Below, one piece after another: positions 42,203 to 50,317 of a DNA stretch of 64,000 nt. Numbering within the stretch: the stretch's first letter is position 1; each line of letters starts with the position of its first letter. The notes beneath the pieces were generated by a model. It saw only the letters and a program-made list of their open reading frames with translations. It did no database searches and had not been told where the DNA came from. The translations under genes and the position numbers were made by a program. The stretch is from Syntrophales bacterium (lineage in GTDB: Bacteria; Desulfobacterota; Syntrophia; Syntrophales; PHBD01). The stretch is from contig DAOSEM010000002.1 in NCBI GenBank assembly GCA_035363115.1, forward strand, positions 186,001 through 250,000, written 5' to 3'.

Positions 42203-44571
42203 GCCATCTCCAGGAGCCGGTTCACGACCGTGAGGGCCACCTCCTTGGCGCGATTGCCCACCTCGAGGGTGGGGCCCACGCAGGAGGGGCAGCCGTGGAG
42301 GCAGGGACAGGAGGAAAGGAGGGCCTGCGCCGATCCCAGGAGCCGCCGGTGCTCCGCGTAGAGGAGGTCCGAGAAGCCGATCCCGCCGGGATAGGCGTCG
42401 AAGAGAAAGACCGTCGGGTCGAAGGCGTCCTCCCGGGCGGGCTCCACCGCGTCGGCCCCCGGGGGAGACGACGTGATCACGCGGCCGCCCCCGGTGTGCC
42501 GGACGAACCACTCGCCGCTCTTGTCGCCGATGCAGCGGTCGATGTCGTGGAGGTCCGCCATCAGGAGCATCGCCGCCAGGTGGTGGAGGCCGTAGGCCAG
42601 CCCCGTCAGGCCGTCGATGATCTCCTCCCGCGAGTAGGGCAGGGCCTCCAGGAGGTCCCGGGGGATGGTGAACCAGTAGCCCGTGGTGTGCATGTCCCGC
42701 TCGGGCAGGTGGACGTCCCCGAATCCCAGGTTTTCCGAGGTGTAGAACTTGATCTTCTTGTAGCCCACGACCTTCCGGACCACCTGGACCTCCCCGTGCT
42801 CGACGATGGCGCTTCCCTCACGCTTCTCCACGAACCGGTCGATGACCCGGACGTTCGTGTAGGTCATGGCGTCGGTGAAATAGTCCACGTCCACCTTCCG
42901 CACGTAGGCCTTCTTGCCCGGCAGGTCGAGGCGGTCCACCTGGTAGGGCTGGGACTCGACCATGTAGATGGCCCCCTCGTGAAGGGCCGTGAAGGCCCCG
43001 TCCCAATCCACTTCGGCGATGATCCGCGGGTTTCCCTGCTCGCTGGCGTCGACCACCACCACGTTTTCCGGGTTGATGCTCCGGAGGCTCACCTCGTCGG
43101 CTGGATAGCTCTCAGCGGACCAGTGCCACCGCTCTCCCGCCTGGTGGAGGACCCCCTTCTCCGTCAGGTAGTCCAGGAGCTCTTCGATGTTCTCCCGGCC
43201 GAAGTGCTCCCCCCGCTCGAAGGGCAGCTCGAAGGCGGCGCTCTTGAGGTGGTGGAGGAGAATCAGCAGGTTGTCCGGGTTGATGCGGCAGTGCTCCGGG
43301 GAGCGGGAAAAGAAGTAGTCCGGGTTCTCGGCGATGAACTGGTCCATGGGGGCGCTTCGGGCGATCAGGACCGCCAGGCTCCAGCCGGCCCGCCTGCCCG
43401 CGCGGCCCGCCTGCTGCCAGGTGCTGGCGACGGAGCCCGGGTAGCCGGACATGATGCAGGCCTCCAGGTCCCCGATGTCGATGCCCAGTTCCAGGGCGTT
43501 GGTGCTGACGACCCCCATGACCTCGCCGCTCCGGAGGCCCGCCTCGATCTGCCGCCGCAGGTTCGGCAGGTAGCCGCCCCGGTAGCCCGTGACGAAGGTG
43601 TCCGGCAGGGGTTTTCCCTTTTTGAACCGGTCCTTCAGGTAGCGGGTGAGGACCTCCACGTTGAGGCGGCTGGTGGTGAAGACGATCGTCTGGATCCGCT
43701 CCTCCACGAGGCTCCCCGCCAGGTTCCGGGCCGGCGTGAGGGCCGACTGGCGGATGCCCAGCTCCCGGTTCACGATGGGCGGGTTGTAGAGGATGAAGGT
43801 CTTGGCCGCGGCGGGGGCGCCGCTCTCATCGAGGAGCGTCACCGGCCGCTCCAGGACCGCCTCGGCGTGCTCCCGCGGGTTGGCCACCGTGGCGGAGCAG
43901 AAGATGAACACCGGGTCCGCGCCGTAGAACCGGCAGATGCGGACGAGGCGGCGGATCACGTTGGCCAGGTGGGAGCCGAAGATGCCCCGGTAGACGTGAA
44001 GCTCGTCGATCACGACGAACCGGAGGTTCATGAAGAGTTTCTGCCACTTCGTGTGGTGCGGCAGGATGCCCGCATGGAGCATGTCGGGATTCGTCACGAC
44101 CACGTGGCCCTGTCGGCGGATGGCCTGCCGGGCGTCGTCGGGGGTGTCCCCGTCATAGGTGAAGGTGCGGATGTCCTCCCGGAGGTCCGTAATCAGGCCG
44201 TGGACTTCGTGCATCTGGTCCTGGGCGAGGGCCTTCGTGGGGAACATGTAGAGGGCCCGGGTCTCCGGCTCCTCGAGGATCCGCTGGAGGACCGGCAGGT
44301 TGTAGCAGAGGGTCTTGCCGCTCGCCGTGGGTGTCACGAGGACGATGTCTTTCCCCTGGCGTACCAGGTCGACCGCCTGGCCCTGGTGGCTCCAGAGGCG
44401 GCGCATGCCCCGGGCCTCCAGGACGGACCGGAGGCGGGGGTGGACCCAGCCTGGGTAGTCGACGTACCGGGCCTCCCGGGCGGGGATCCGCTTCAGGGCC
44501 GAGACGTTCTCCATGAAGCGCCGGTTCTTCTCCAGGCGCGACAGCCATTCATCGAGGGTGAGTCTGCTCAT
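42199..44571 (-). CDS. MrfA/YprA-type DEAD/DEAH-box DNA repair helicase
   Basis: 790 residues from MSRLTLDEWLSRLEK (44571, AGGT upstream); the open frame runs 38 codons further but into repeat sequence. Superfamily 2 motifs: LWSHQGQAVDL (Q), TPTASGKTLCYNLP (I), VIDELHVYRG (II, DELH), FCSATVANP (III), then VVSTNALELGIDIGDL (V) and QQAGRAGRRAGW (VI). The C-terminal DUF1998 region has the zinc cysteines CPCLHGCPSCVG. Bacillus MrfA is a 3'-5' helicase for mitomycin C damage repair. Translationally coupled to the exonuclease gene. Confidence 0.9.
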   Translation of the reverse strand: MSRLTLDEWLSRLEKNRRFMENVSALKRIPAREARYVDYPGWVHPRLRSVLEARGMRRLWSHQGQAVDLVRQGKDIVLVTPTASGKTLCYNLPVLQRILEEPETRALYMFPTKALAQDQMHEVHGLITDLREDIRTFTYDGDTPDDARQAIRRQGHVVVTNPDMLHAGILPHHTKWQKLFMNLRFVVIDELHVYRGIFGSHLANVIRRLVRICRFYGADPVFIFCSATVANPREHAEAVLERPVTLLDESGAPAAAKTFILYNPPIVNRELGIRQSALTPARNLAGSLVEERIQTIVFTTSRLNVEVLTRYLKDRFKKGKPLPDTFVTGYRGGYLPNLRRQIEAGLRSGEVMGVVSTNALELGIDIGDLEACIMSGYPGSVASTWQQAGRAGRRAGWSLAVLIARSAPMDQFIAENPDYFFSRSPEHCRINPDNLLILLHHLKSAAFELPFERGEHFGRENIEELLDYLTEKGVLHQAGERWHWSAESYPADEVSLRSINPENVVVVDASEQGNPRIIAEVDWDGAFTALHEGAIYMVESQPYQVDRLDLPGKKAYVRKVDVDYFTDAMTYTNVRVIDRFVEKREGSAIVEHGEVQVVRKVVGYKKIKFYTSENLGFGDVHLPERDMHTTGYWFTIPRDLLEALPYSREEIIDGLTGLAYGLHHLAAMLLMADLHDIDRCIGDKSGEWFVRHTGGGRVITSSPPGADAVEPAREDAFDPTVFLFDAYPGGIGFSDLLYAEHRRLLGSAQALLSSCPCLHGCPSCVGPTLEVGNRAKEVALTVVNRLLEMA

Positions 44572-44949
44572 GGGGTTACCTGTTATCCGCACGAAAAGGG
44601 GACGGATTTCTCGGGGGCTGTCACGGGGGATGCCGCCATGCCGCCGCAGGCCGGGAACGGGGACAGATTCGAAGTCTGTTTCCATTTCCGGGTTTAAGCC
44701 TGTCCCCTTTTACGGCATTTGGGGGCGGATTTCAAATCCGTCCCCGTTTTCCCCCATCGGGTGTCCGGCCGGCCTCCCGCTTTATCCTGCAGGGACGCGG
44801 GGAGGATACCACAACGGGCCGATCCGGCAAGGCCCTATTCTCCGTTTCGCCCCGGAGAGCACCCGGACGGAAGGGACGCCCGGCGTTGACATTTTCGACG
44901 CCTGTGTTAGAGTTCCTCCGTTTTTATCCCGCCCATCCAGGAGATCCGC
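44572..44949. repeat. Intergenic palindromes of the GGGGACGGATTT family
   Basis: Three related units lie between the helicase and aminopeptidase genes: a half-site GGGGACGGATTTCTC (from 44598), an imperfect palindrome GGGGACAGATTC / GAAGTCTGTTTCC (44659-44683), and a nearly perfect one, GGGGGCGGATTT / AAATCCGTCCCC (44721-44745). Similar palindromes in other genomes flank REP-associated Y1 transposases; none is present here. The remainder of the gap shows no gene. Confidence 0.72.
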
Positions 44950-46455
44950 ATGAAAATCGACGTGAAAAAAGGAAATCTCGAACGGTTCGTCACGCCCGCC
45001 ACGGCTGTATTCCTGTTCGAGGGCGAGGAGCCTGCCGGGTCCGCAACCCTTCTCGACAGGACTTCCGGGGGGCTCGTAACCGAACTGCTGAAAGCCGGGG
45101 ATTTCAAGGGCAAGCTCCACGCAACGGCGCTTCTTTACCCCGGGAAGGCCCTGCCGGCCCGGCGGCTCATCCTGGTCGGCCTGGGGAAGAGGAACGATGT
45201 CACCATCGACCGCATCCGGGGCGCCTTCGCCGCGGCCGCCCGGGAGGCCCGGAGGCTGGACGCGAAGGACTTCGCCGCGTCCACGGACATCGGCCTGCCG
45301 GAGGAGAAGCCGGAGCGGATCGCCGCGGCGGCGGTTGAAGGGGTCCTTCTTGGCCTCTATCGCTACCTGCCATACAAGACCGTTGATCGGGAGGAATTCC
45401 GGGAGCTTCGATCTTTCACCATCGTCGAGGCCGACGGGGCGCGCGGGAAGGCCCTGCGGAAAGCGGCGGCCGAGGCGGAGGCGGTCTCCCGGGCCGTCTG
45501 CTTCGTGCGGGACCTCGTCTCCGCGCCGGGTAACGACATGACCCCCGACCGCATGGCGGAAGAGGCGAAGAAGATGGCGACCGGCCGCGGGCTGGCCGTG
45601 AAGGTTCTGGATGAGCCGGCGATGCGGAAGCTGGGCATGAACGCCCTCCTGGGGGTGGCCCGGGGCAGCGCCCAGCCGCCCCGGCTGATCGCCGTCGAGT
45701 ACCGGGGAGGGAAGAAGGGGGCGGCCCCGGTGGTCCTGGTGGGCAAGGGCATCACCTTCGACAGTGGCGGCATCTCCCTCAAACCCGCGGAAAATATGGG
45801 CGAGATGAAGGACGACATGGCCGGAGGAGCCGCCGTCCTCGGGGTGCTGCAGGCGGTGGCGGACATCGGCCTGCCGTTGAACGTGGTCGGCCTGGTGCCG
45901 GCGGTGGAGAACCTGCCCGACGGAAAGGCCTACCGGCCCGGGGATGTGCTCACCACCCATTCGGGCCAGACCGTGGAGATCATGAGCACCGACGCGGAGG
46001 GACGGCTGATCCTGGCGGATGCCCTGTCCTACGCCCGGAAGCGGTACCGTCCGGCGGCGGTCATCGATCTGGCCACCCTGACGGGGGCCTGCGTCATTGC
46101 CCTGGGGGATCTCGGGATGGGCCTCTTCGGGACGGACGCGGACCTGAACGCCCGGATCCGGGCCGCCGCGGCGGAGACGGGGGATCTGGTCTGGGAAATG
46201 CCCCTCTGGGACGAGTATGTGGAGCTGATCAAGAGCGACATAGCGGACTGGAAAAACACCGGCGGTCGCAGCGGCGGGGCCATCACGGCGGCCCTTTTTC
46301 TGAAACAGTTCGCCGGTGAGGGACCCTGGGCGCATCTGGATATCGCCGGAGCTTCCTGGCTGAAGAAGGACCGGCCCTGGACACCCAAGGGTGCCTCGGG
46401 AGTCGGCGTCCGCCTGATGGTCGAGGTCCTGAAGCGCTGGAGCGCACCCGCGTGA
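44950..46455 (+). CDS. pepA: Leucyl aminopeptidase (M17 family)
   Basis: 501 residues, two-metal cytosolic aminopeptidase, hexamer in relatives. N-terminal macro-like domain (1-165) and C-terminal catalytic domain with VGKGITFDSGGISLKPAENMGEMKDDM (Lys, Asp metal ligands), and the hallmark STDAEGRLILADALSYA (canonical NTDAEGRL with Ser for Asn). Catalytic Arg lies in EGR. GGAGAT precedes ATG. The stop overlaps the start of the DppD gene (GTGA), so a peptidase is co-translated with a peptide transporter ATPase, suggesting peptide nutrition or turnover. Confidence 0.93.
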   Translation: MKIDVKKGNLERFVTPATAVFLFEGEEPAGSATLLDRTSGGLVTELLKAGDFKGKLHATALLYPGKALPARRLILVGLGKRNDVTIDRIRGAFAAAAREARRLDAKDFAASTDIGLPEEKPERIAAAAVEGVLLGLYRYLPYKTVDREEFRELRSFTIVEADGARGKALRKAAAEAEAVSRAVCFVRDLVSAPGNDMTPDRMAEEAKKMATGRGLAVKVLDEPAMRKLGMNALLGVARGSAQPPRLIAVEYRGGKKGAAPVVLVGKGITFDSGGISLKPAENMGEMKDDMAGGAAVLGVLQAVADIGLPLNVVGLVPAVENLPDGKAYRPGDVLTTHSGQTVEIMSTDAEGRLILADALSYARKRYRPAAVIDLATLTGACVIALGDLGMGLFGTDADLNARIRAAAAETGDLVWEMPLWDEYVELIKSDIADWKNTGGRSGGAITAALFLKQFAGEGPWAHLDIAGASWLKKDRPWTPKGASGVGVRLMVEVLKRWSAPA

Positions 46456-47429
46456 GCACCGCCGGGGATCCTATCCTGAAGATCGAAGGGCTCGCGACCT
46501 ATTTTGAGACGGCCCGGGGGACCGTCCGGGCGGTGGACGGCGTCGACCTGTCTGTCCGTTCCGGGGAGACCGTGGGCATCGTCGGCGAATCCGGATGCGG
46601 GAAGACCGTCCTGGCCCTCTCGATCCTCCGCCTTGTGCCGCCGCCGGGCCGGATTGCCGCGGGCCGCATCGTCTTCGGAGGCCGCGATCTCCTGGTCCTT
46701 CCGGAGGAGGAGATGCGGCGCATCCGGGGCCGGGAGATCTCCATGATCTTCCAGGAGCCCATGACCTCCCTCAACCCCGTCTTCCGCGTGGGCGACCAGG
46801 TGGCGGAGGTCCTGGAGATCCACGAGGGATTGCCGCGGCGGAAGGCCCTGGAGCGGGTCACGGAGGTCTTCCGGCTGGTCGGAATCCCATCCCCGGAGAC
46901 GCGCATCCGCGACTATCCGCATCAGCTCAGCGGGGGACTTCGCCAGCGGGTCATGATCGCCATGGCCCTGTGCCTGAAGCCCCGGTTGATGCTGGCCGAC
47001 GAGCCGACCACCGCCCTGGACGTGACGATCCAGGCCCAGATCCTGGATCTTATCAAGCGGCTCAAGGAGGAGACGGGGACGTCCGTACTGCTGGTCACCC
47101 ACGACCTGGGAGTCGTCGCCGAGGCGGCCCAGTTCGTGGCGGTCATGTACGCCGGGATCATCGTCGAATACGGCCCCGCAGGGGACGTCTTTGCCTCTCC
47201 GCACCACCCATATACGGTGGGCCTCCTCGCCTCGGTTCCACGGGGGCGGGGCGGGGACGGCGGGCGCCTTCCCGCCATCGCCGGCACAGTGCCCTCCCTC
47301 GACGAGTTGCCTGCTGGATGCCGCTTCTCCGGCCGCTGTCCCGACGTCATGGAGATCTGCCGTCGGGAGGAGCCCGCCGTGACGGAGCCGGCGCCGGGCC
47401 GAAGCGTACGCTGCTGGAAATTCTCATGA
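46452..47429 (+). CDS. Oligopeptide ABC transporter ATP-binding protein, DppD type
   Basis: 325 residues from GTG 46452. Walker A GESGCGKTVLA, Q-loop MIFQEPMTSLNPV, signature LSGGLRQRVMIAMAL, Walker B LMLADEPTTALDVT, H-loop VTHDLGVV. The C-terminal oligopeptide extension HHPYTVGLLASVP and the cysteine motif CRFSGRCPDVMEICRREEP (an Fe-S-type cluster in Dpp ATPases) are intact. Works with the DppF partner that overlaps its stop (ATGA). Its permeases are most likely the pair at 33334-35153, 11 kb away. Confidence 0.93.
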   Translation: MSTAGDPILKIEGLATYFETARGTVRAVDGVDLSVRSGETVGIVGESGCGKTVLALSILRLVPPPGRIAAGRIVFGGRDLLVLPEEEMRRIRGREISMIFQEPMTSLNPVFRVGDQVAEVLEIHEGLPRRKALERVTEVFRLVGIPSPETRIRDYPHQLSGGLRQRVMIAMALCLKPRLMLADEPTTALDVTIQAQILDLIKRLKEETGTSVLLVTHDLGVVAEAAQFVAVMYAGIIVEYGPAGDVFASPHHPYTVGLLASVPRGRGGDGGRLPAIAGTVPSLDELPAGCRFSGRCPDVMEICRREEPAVTEPAPGRSVRCWKFS

Positions 47430-48451
47430 GCGGGAGGGCTGCGGATTCGATGGAACAGCGGAGGTTGCCGGAGGCGCTGGTGGACATCCGGGAACTCCGG
47501 AAGGGGTATCCCGTGCGGGGCGGATTCCCGGGACGGCACGGAACGGTTCGGGCGGTGGACGGTGTGTCCCTCCGGATCCGGCGCGGGGAGACCCTGGGTC
47601 TGGTCGGGGAATCGGGCTGCGGGAAGTCCACCCTGGGACGGCTTCTTCTCCGCCTGGAGGAGCCCACGGCGGGCCGGATCCTCTTCGAGGGGAAGGACAT
47701 CTCCTCCCTGGACGGCGCAGCCCTGCAGGCGTATCGCCGCCGGGTCCAGATCATCTTCCAGGATCCCTATTCATCCCTCAATCCCCGCATGTCCGCGGGC
47801 GCCATCATCGGTGAGCCCCTGGCGGTTCACGGTACGCCGGCGGCGGAAATTCCCGGGGAGGTGGAGCGCCTTGCGGAGATGGTGGGCCTTTCCCGGGAGC
47901 AGACGACCCGGTATCCCCACGAGTTCAGCGGCGGGCAGCGGCAGCGGATCGGCGTCGCCCGGGCGCTGGCCCTCCGGCCCGACCTGATCGTGGCGGACGA
48001 GCCCGTCTCGGCCCTGGACGTATCCATCCAGGCGCAGATCCTCAATCTCCTGAAGGATCTCCAGGAGCGGTTCGGGCTTTCCTACCTGTTCATCACCCAC
48101 GATTTCGGAGTCGTGCGCTTCATGAGCGACCGCATCGCCGTCATGTACCTGGGGCGGATTGTCGAGTTGATCGGAAACGAGAGCCTGGACAGCCATCCGC
48201 TGCATCCCTACACGGAGGCACTGCTGTCGGCCGTGCCCGCGCCGGACCCGGCAAGCCGGCGGATGCGGATCGTCCTTCCGGGAGACCCCCCCAGCGCCGT
48301 AGATCCCCCGCCGGGCTGCGTGTTTCATCCCCGCTGCCCCCGGCGGATGGAGGTCTGCAGCCGGGAAGTGCCCGTCCTGGCCGGGCGGGACAACGGGCAT
48401 CCCACGGCCTGCCATCTGTTCGGAATCGCGGACGGGGACCCGTCCCTCTGA
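47426..48451 (+). CDS. Oligopeptide ABC transporter ATP-binding protein, DppF type
   Basis: 341 residues from ATG 47426 (ATGA overlap). Walker A GESGCGKSTLG, Q-loop IIFQDPYSSLNPRM, signature FSGGQRQRIGVARAL, Walker B LIVADEPVSALDVS, H-loop ITHDFGVV, then HPLHPYTEALLSAVP and the cysteine motif CVFHPRCPRRMEVC. The N-terminal PVRGGFPGRHGTVRAVDGVSL is the usual DppF lead-in. Completes the ATPase heterodimer. The open frame extends far upstream only as an overlap with the DppD gene. Confidence 0.93.
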   Translation: MSGRAADSMEQRRLPEALVDIRELRKGYPVRGGFPGRHGTVRAVDGVSLRIRRGETLGLVGESGCGKSTLGRLLLRLEEPTAGRILFEGKDISSLDGAALQAYRRRVQIIFQDPYSSLNPRMSAGAIIGEPLAVHGTPAAEIPGEVERLAEMVGLSREQTTRYPHEFSGGQRQRIGVARALALRPDLIVADEPVSALDVSIQAQILNLLKDLQERFGLSYLFITHDFGVVRFMSDRIAVMYLGRIVELIGNESLDSHPLHPYTEALLSAVPAPDPASRRMRIVLPGDPPSAVDPPPGCVFHPRCPRRMEVCSREVPVLAGRDNGHPTACHLFGIADGDPSL

Positions 48452-48461
48452 AGGAGGAAGC

Positions 48462-49070
48462 ATGAAGGAAGAGAGCGTTGTTTTCCCCTCCGGGGGCATC
48501 CGGATCGAGGGCCGGCTGGCCCGGAGCGAAGGAAACCGGGCTGTCGTGATCTGCCACCCTCACCCGCAGATGGGAGGCAGCATGGACAACAACGTCGTGG
48601 AGACCCTGGTCGTTGCTTACGGCGGCGCCGGATTCACGACCCTCCGCTTCAATTTCCGGGGCGCCGGACGCAGCGGAGGATCCTACGACGAGGGCCGGGG
48701 CGAGCGGGACGACGTCCTGGCGGCGGTTGCCTTCCTGGCAGGGGAGGGCTTCGGAAACACCGAACTGGCGGGCTATTCCTTTGGCGCCTGGGTGATTTCC
48801 AGGGTCCTGGCGGTTCCGGGAATGGCCTTTCCGTCCGTCTTCGTTTCGCCACCCGCGGGATTCATGGAGTTCGATTTCAGCGGTTGGCCGGGGAACGTCC
48901 GGCTCGTGACGGCCGGAGACCGCGATCCCTATCTCGATCAGACGCTCGTCCGGGCGGAAGCCCGCCGGGCCGGGGCGGACTTCGAGATCATCCCGGGGGC
49001 CGATCACTTCTACATGGGGAAGGAGCGTCTCCTTCTGGATATCGTCCGGAAACGGCTGTCCCTTTCCTGA
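48462..49070 (+). CDS. Alpha/beta hydrolase
   Basis: 202 residues, cytoplasmic. HPHPQMGGSMDNNVV (oxyanion-hole HPHP pattern of the dienelactone hydrolase-like/KNL-type family), FRGAGRSGG, nucleophile elbow AGYSFGAWV (Ser near 107), acid in VTAGDRDPYLD and histidine in PGADHFYMGKE complete a classical triad. Close relatives are annotated as alpha/beta superfamily hydrolases of unknown substrate. It follows the DppF gene by 10 bases with AAGGAGGAAG upstream, so it belongs to the pepA operon. Confidence 0.88.
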   Translation: MKEESVVFPSGGIRIEGRLARSEGNRAVVICHPHPQMGGSMDNNVVETLVVAYGGAGFTTLRFNFRGAGRSGGSYDEGRGERDDVLAAVAFLAGEGFGNTELAGYSFGAWVISRVLAVPGMAFPSVFVSPPAGFMEFDFSGWPGNVRLVTAGDRDPYLDQTLVRAEARRAGADFEIIPGADHFYMGKERLLLDIVRKRLSLS

Positions 49071-49242
49071 CGCGGGTCCGCAGCGTTCGGAAAAGCCGGT
49101 GCCGCCGGGGTGAAAAAATGTTGCATTTTTGTTTTATCGGTGATACGGCACAAAACACCGGTCGCGATGACAGGGTTTTCATAGGGTATCTCTAACGCCG
49201 GCGTGAAGGTTTTGTAGTGATTCAAGTTTTTCGCTTTTTTTA

Positions 49243-49294
49243 GGTCACGGGCTGCCCGCAGACGGCTGCGGGAAGACGTGGCCTTTTTTTTTTC
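49243..49294 (+). terminator. Intrinsic terminator in the cold-shock leader (possible attenuator)
   Basis: Outer stem GGTCACG / CGTGGCC and inner perfect stem CCCGCAG / CTGCGGG with an ACGG loop, followed by eleven T. It can end the pepA operon, but it lies only about 27 bases before the csp Shine-Dalgarno, too close for a csp promoter downstream of it. Conditional readthrough would be needed for csp expression from any upstream promoter. Confidence 0.8.
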
Positions 49295-49337
49295 CACCGG
49301 TGGGTGGGGGGATTTCGTTTGAAAGGAGGGAAGTACT

Positions 49338-49538
49338 TTGGCACAGGGTAAGGTGAAGTGGTTCAACGAGAAGAAGGGGTATGGCTTCATCGAGAACGAT
49401 GAAGGCGGTGACGTGTTTGTTCATTACAGCTCCATTCAGTCTACCGGTTTCAAGACGCTCCAGGAAGGCCAGCGAGTGGGCTTTGAAATCGAGCAGGGCA
49501 AAAAAGGCCCCGCTGCCGTGAAAGTCCAGCCTATATAA
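49338..49538 (+). CDS. CspA-family cold-shock protein
   Basis: 66-residue OB-fold RNA chaperone. GKVKWFNEKKGYGFIENDEG holds RNP1 (KGYGFI) and DVFVHYSSI holds RNP2; the C-terminus GPAAVKVQ is typical. Start codon is TTG 49338, supported by AAAGGAGGGAAG directly upstream. It binds single-stranded RNA/DNA and melts secondary structure. The long leader with a terminator hairpin suggests post-transcriptional control, as known for cspA genes of other bacteria. Followed by its own terminator. Confidence 0.95.
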   Translation: MAQGKVKWFNEKKGYGFIENDEGGDVFVHYSSIQSTGFKTLQEGQRVGFEIEQGKKGPAAVKVQPI

Positions 49539-49560
49539 AGCAGGCGGAATTCTAAGAGAG

Positions 49561-49594
49561 ATGCCCCGGCTTAGCCAGCCGGGGCATTTTTTTT
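49561..49594 (+). terminator. Rho-independent terminator of csp
   Basis: ATGCCCCGGCT / AGCCGGGGCAT stem of 11 perfect pairs with a TAGCC-type loop, then eight T. Immediately followed by the first copy of the 127-base repeat. Confidence 0.95.
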
Positions 49595-49595
49595 G

Positions 49596-49722
49596 GGCGG
49601 GCTGTTGAAAAGCGGCCGTCTGCGGCGTTGCCCTCGTCCTTCGCCGCTCGACGTACGAAGAGTACGCCTCGCGGCTCATGACTTCGAGCGCCTTGCATCC
49701 GACCCCTTTTGAACAGCCCGCC
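49596..49722 (+). repeat. Dispersed 127-base repeat A, copy 1
   Basis: Bounded by terminal inverted repeats GGCGGGCTGTTGAAAA and TTTTGAACAGCCCGCC. Internal blocks CCGTCTGCGGCGTTGCCCTC, TCCTTCGCC and CCTTGCATCC recur in copy 2 (50038-50163, opposite orientation), and partly at 61444-61507. No coding capacity. Behaves like a MITE or REP-type element. Confidence 0.85.
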
Positions 49723-49792
49723 ACGCTTCTGCATTTCCCCCTTTTTTTATAGAGAATCAGACGCGGATGGGAGGCTGGCATGTGGGAGAGAA

Positions 49793-49954
49793 GGCTTCCC
49801 TCGCGCTCAGAAGCGTTTTTTCGACCCTGCATCGTCTCGCTCCGCTGCAAAGTCATAACTCGCGCCTGGGGGCGCTCAGACAGATGACTTTGCGGGCGCT
49901 GCGCTGCGACGGCAGGGTGCCCCGAAAAAGCCGCTATTCGCGCTCCGGGAAGCC
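49793..49954. repeat. Long imperfect palindrome B
   Basis: Begins GGCTTCCC and ends GGGAAGCC; inside, GCGCTCAGAAGCGTTTTTTCG mirrors CGAAAAAGCCGCTATTCGCGC, and ACCCTGC mirrors GCAGGGT. The two arms of about 45 bases enclose about 70 bases with further self-pairing. Only one copy is in the window. It would fold into a long hairpin in RNA or single-stranded DNA. Confidence 0.65.
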
Positions 49955-50037
49955 CCCTCTCCCCGACGGACGTTCGCGGGGGCGCGACCGGGGGTTTCCA
50001 GAGGAGCAATGGGAACATCCCTGCCGGAAGCCAGTAG

Positions 50038-50163
50038 CGGGCTGTTCAAAAACGCCAGGATGCAAGGCCCCCGAAATCCTGAGCCATGAGTCTTACCCTT
50101 ATCGGTACGTCGAATGGCGAAGGATGAGGGAAACGCCGCAGACGGGTGTTTTTCAACAGCCCG
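50038..50163 (-). repeat. Dispersed repeat A, copy 2 (inverted)
   Basis: Termini CGGGCTGTTCAAAAAC and GTTTTTCAACAGCCCG. On the minus strand it reads CCGTCTGCGGCGTTTCCCTC, CATCCTTCGCC and CCTTGCATCC, collinear with copy 1 with many substitutions in the middle. Confidence 0.85.
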
Positions 50164-50317
50164 TGCGGAAAAACGGCCGCGACAGCGGCAGCCCCCGTGG
50201 CAGCCCCCGCGCCGATACGTTGAATACAAAGGGAAAGGGGAGCCGGCTTGGCAGGAAAGAAAAGAATGAAGAAAGAGGGACGGGCTTGAAATCCGAATCC
50301 TTTTTCCCCTCGCTTCC

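Larger units (their letters stand above)
49723..50317. other. Repeat island between csp and MATE genes
   Basis: No gene seen. It contains the long palindrome B (49793-49954), repeat A copy 2 (50038-50163) and, at 50277-50300, a degenerate relative of the GGGACGGATTT palindromes (GGGACGGGCTTGAAATCCG). Apparent open frames here have no ribosome binding sites. Confidence 0.7.

Noticed and set aside
42295..44697. An 800-codon open frame on the plus strand
   Set aside because: Antisense to the MrfA helicase, full of D/V/H/G/R runs and without ribosome binding site or motifs.
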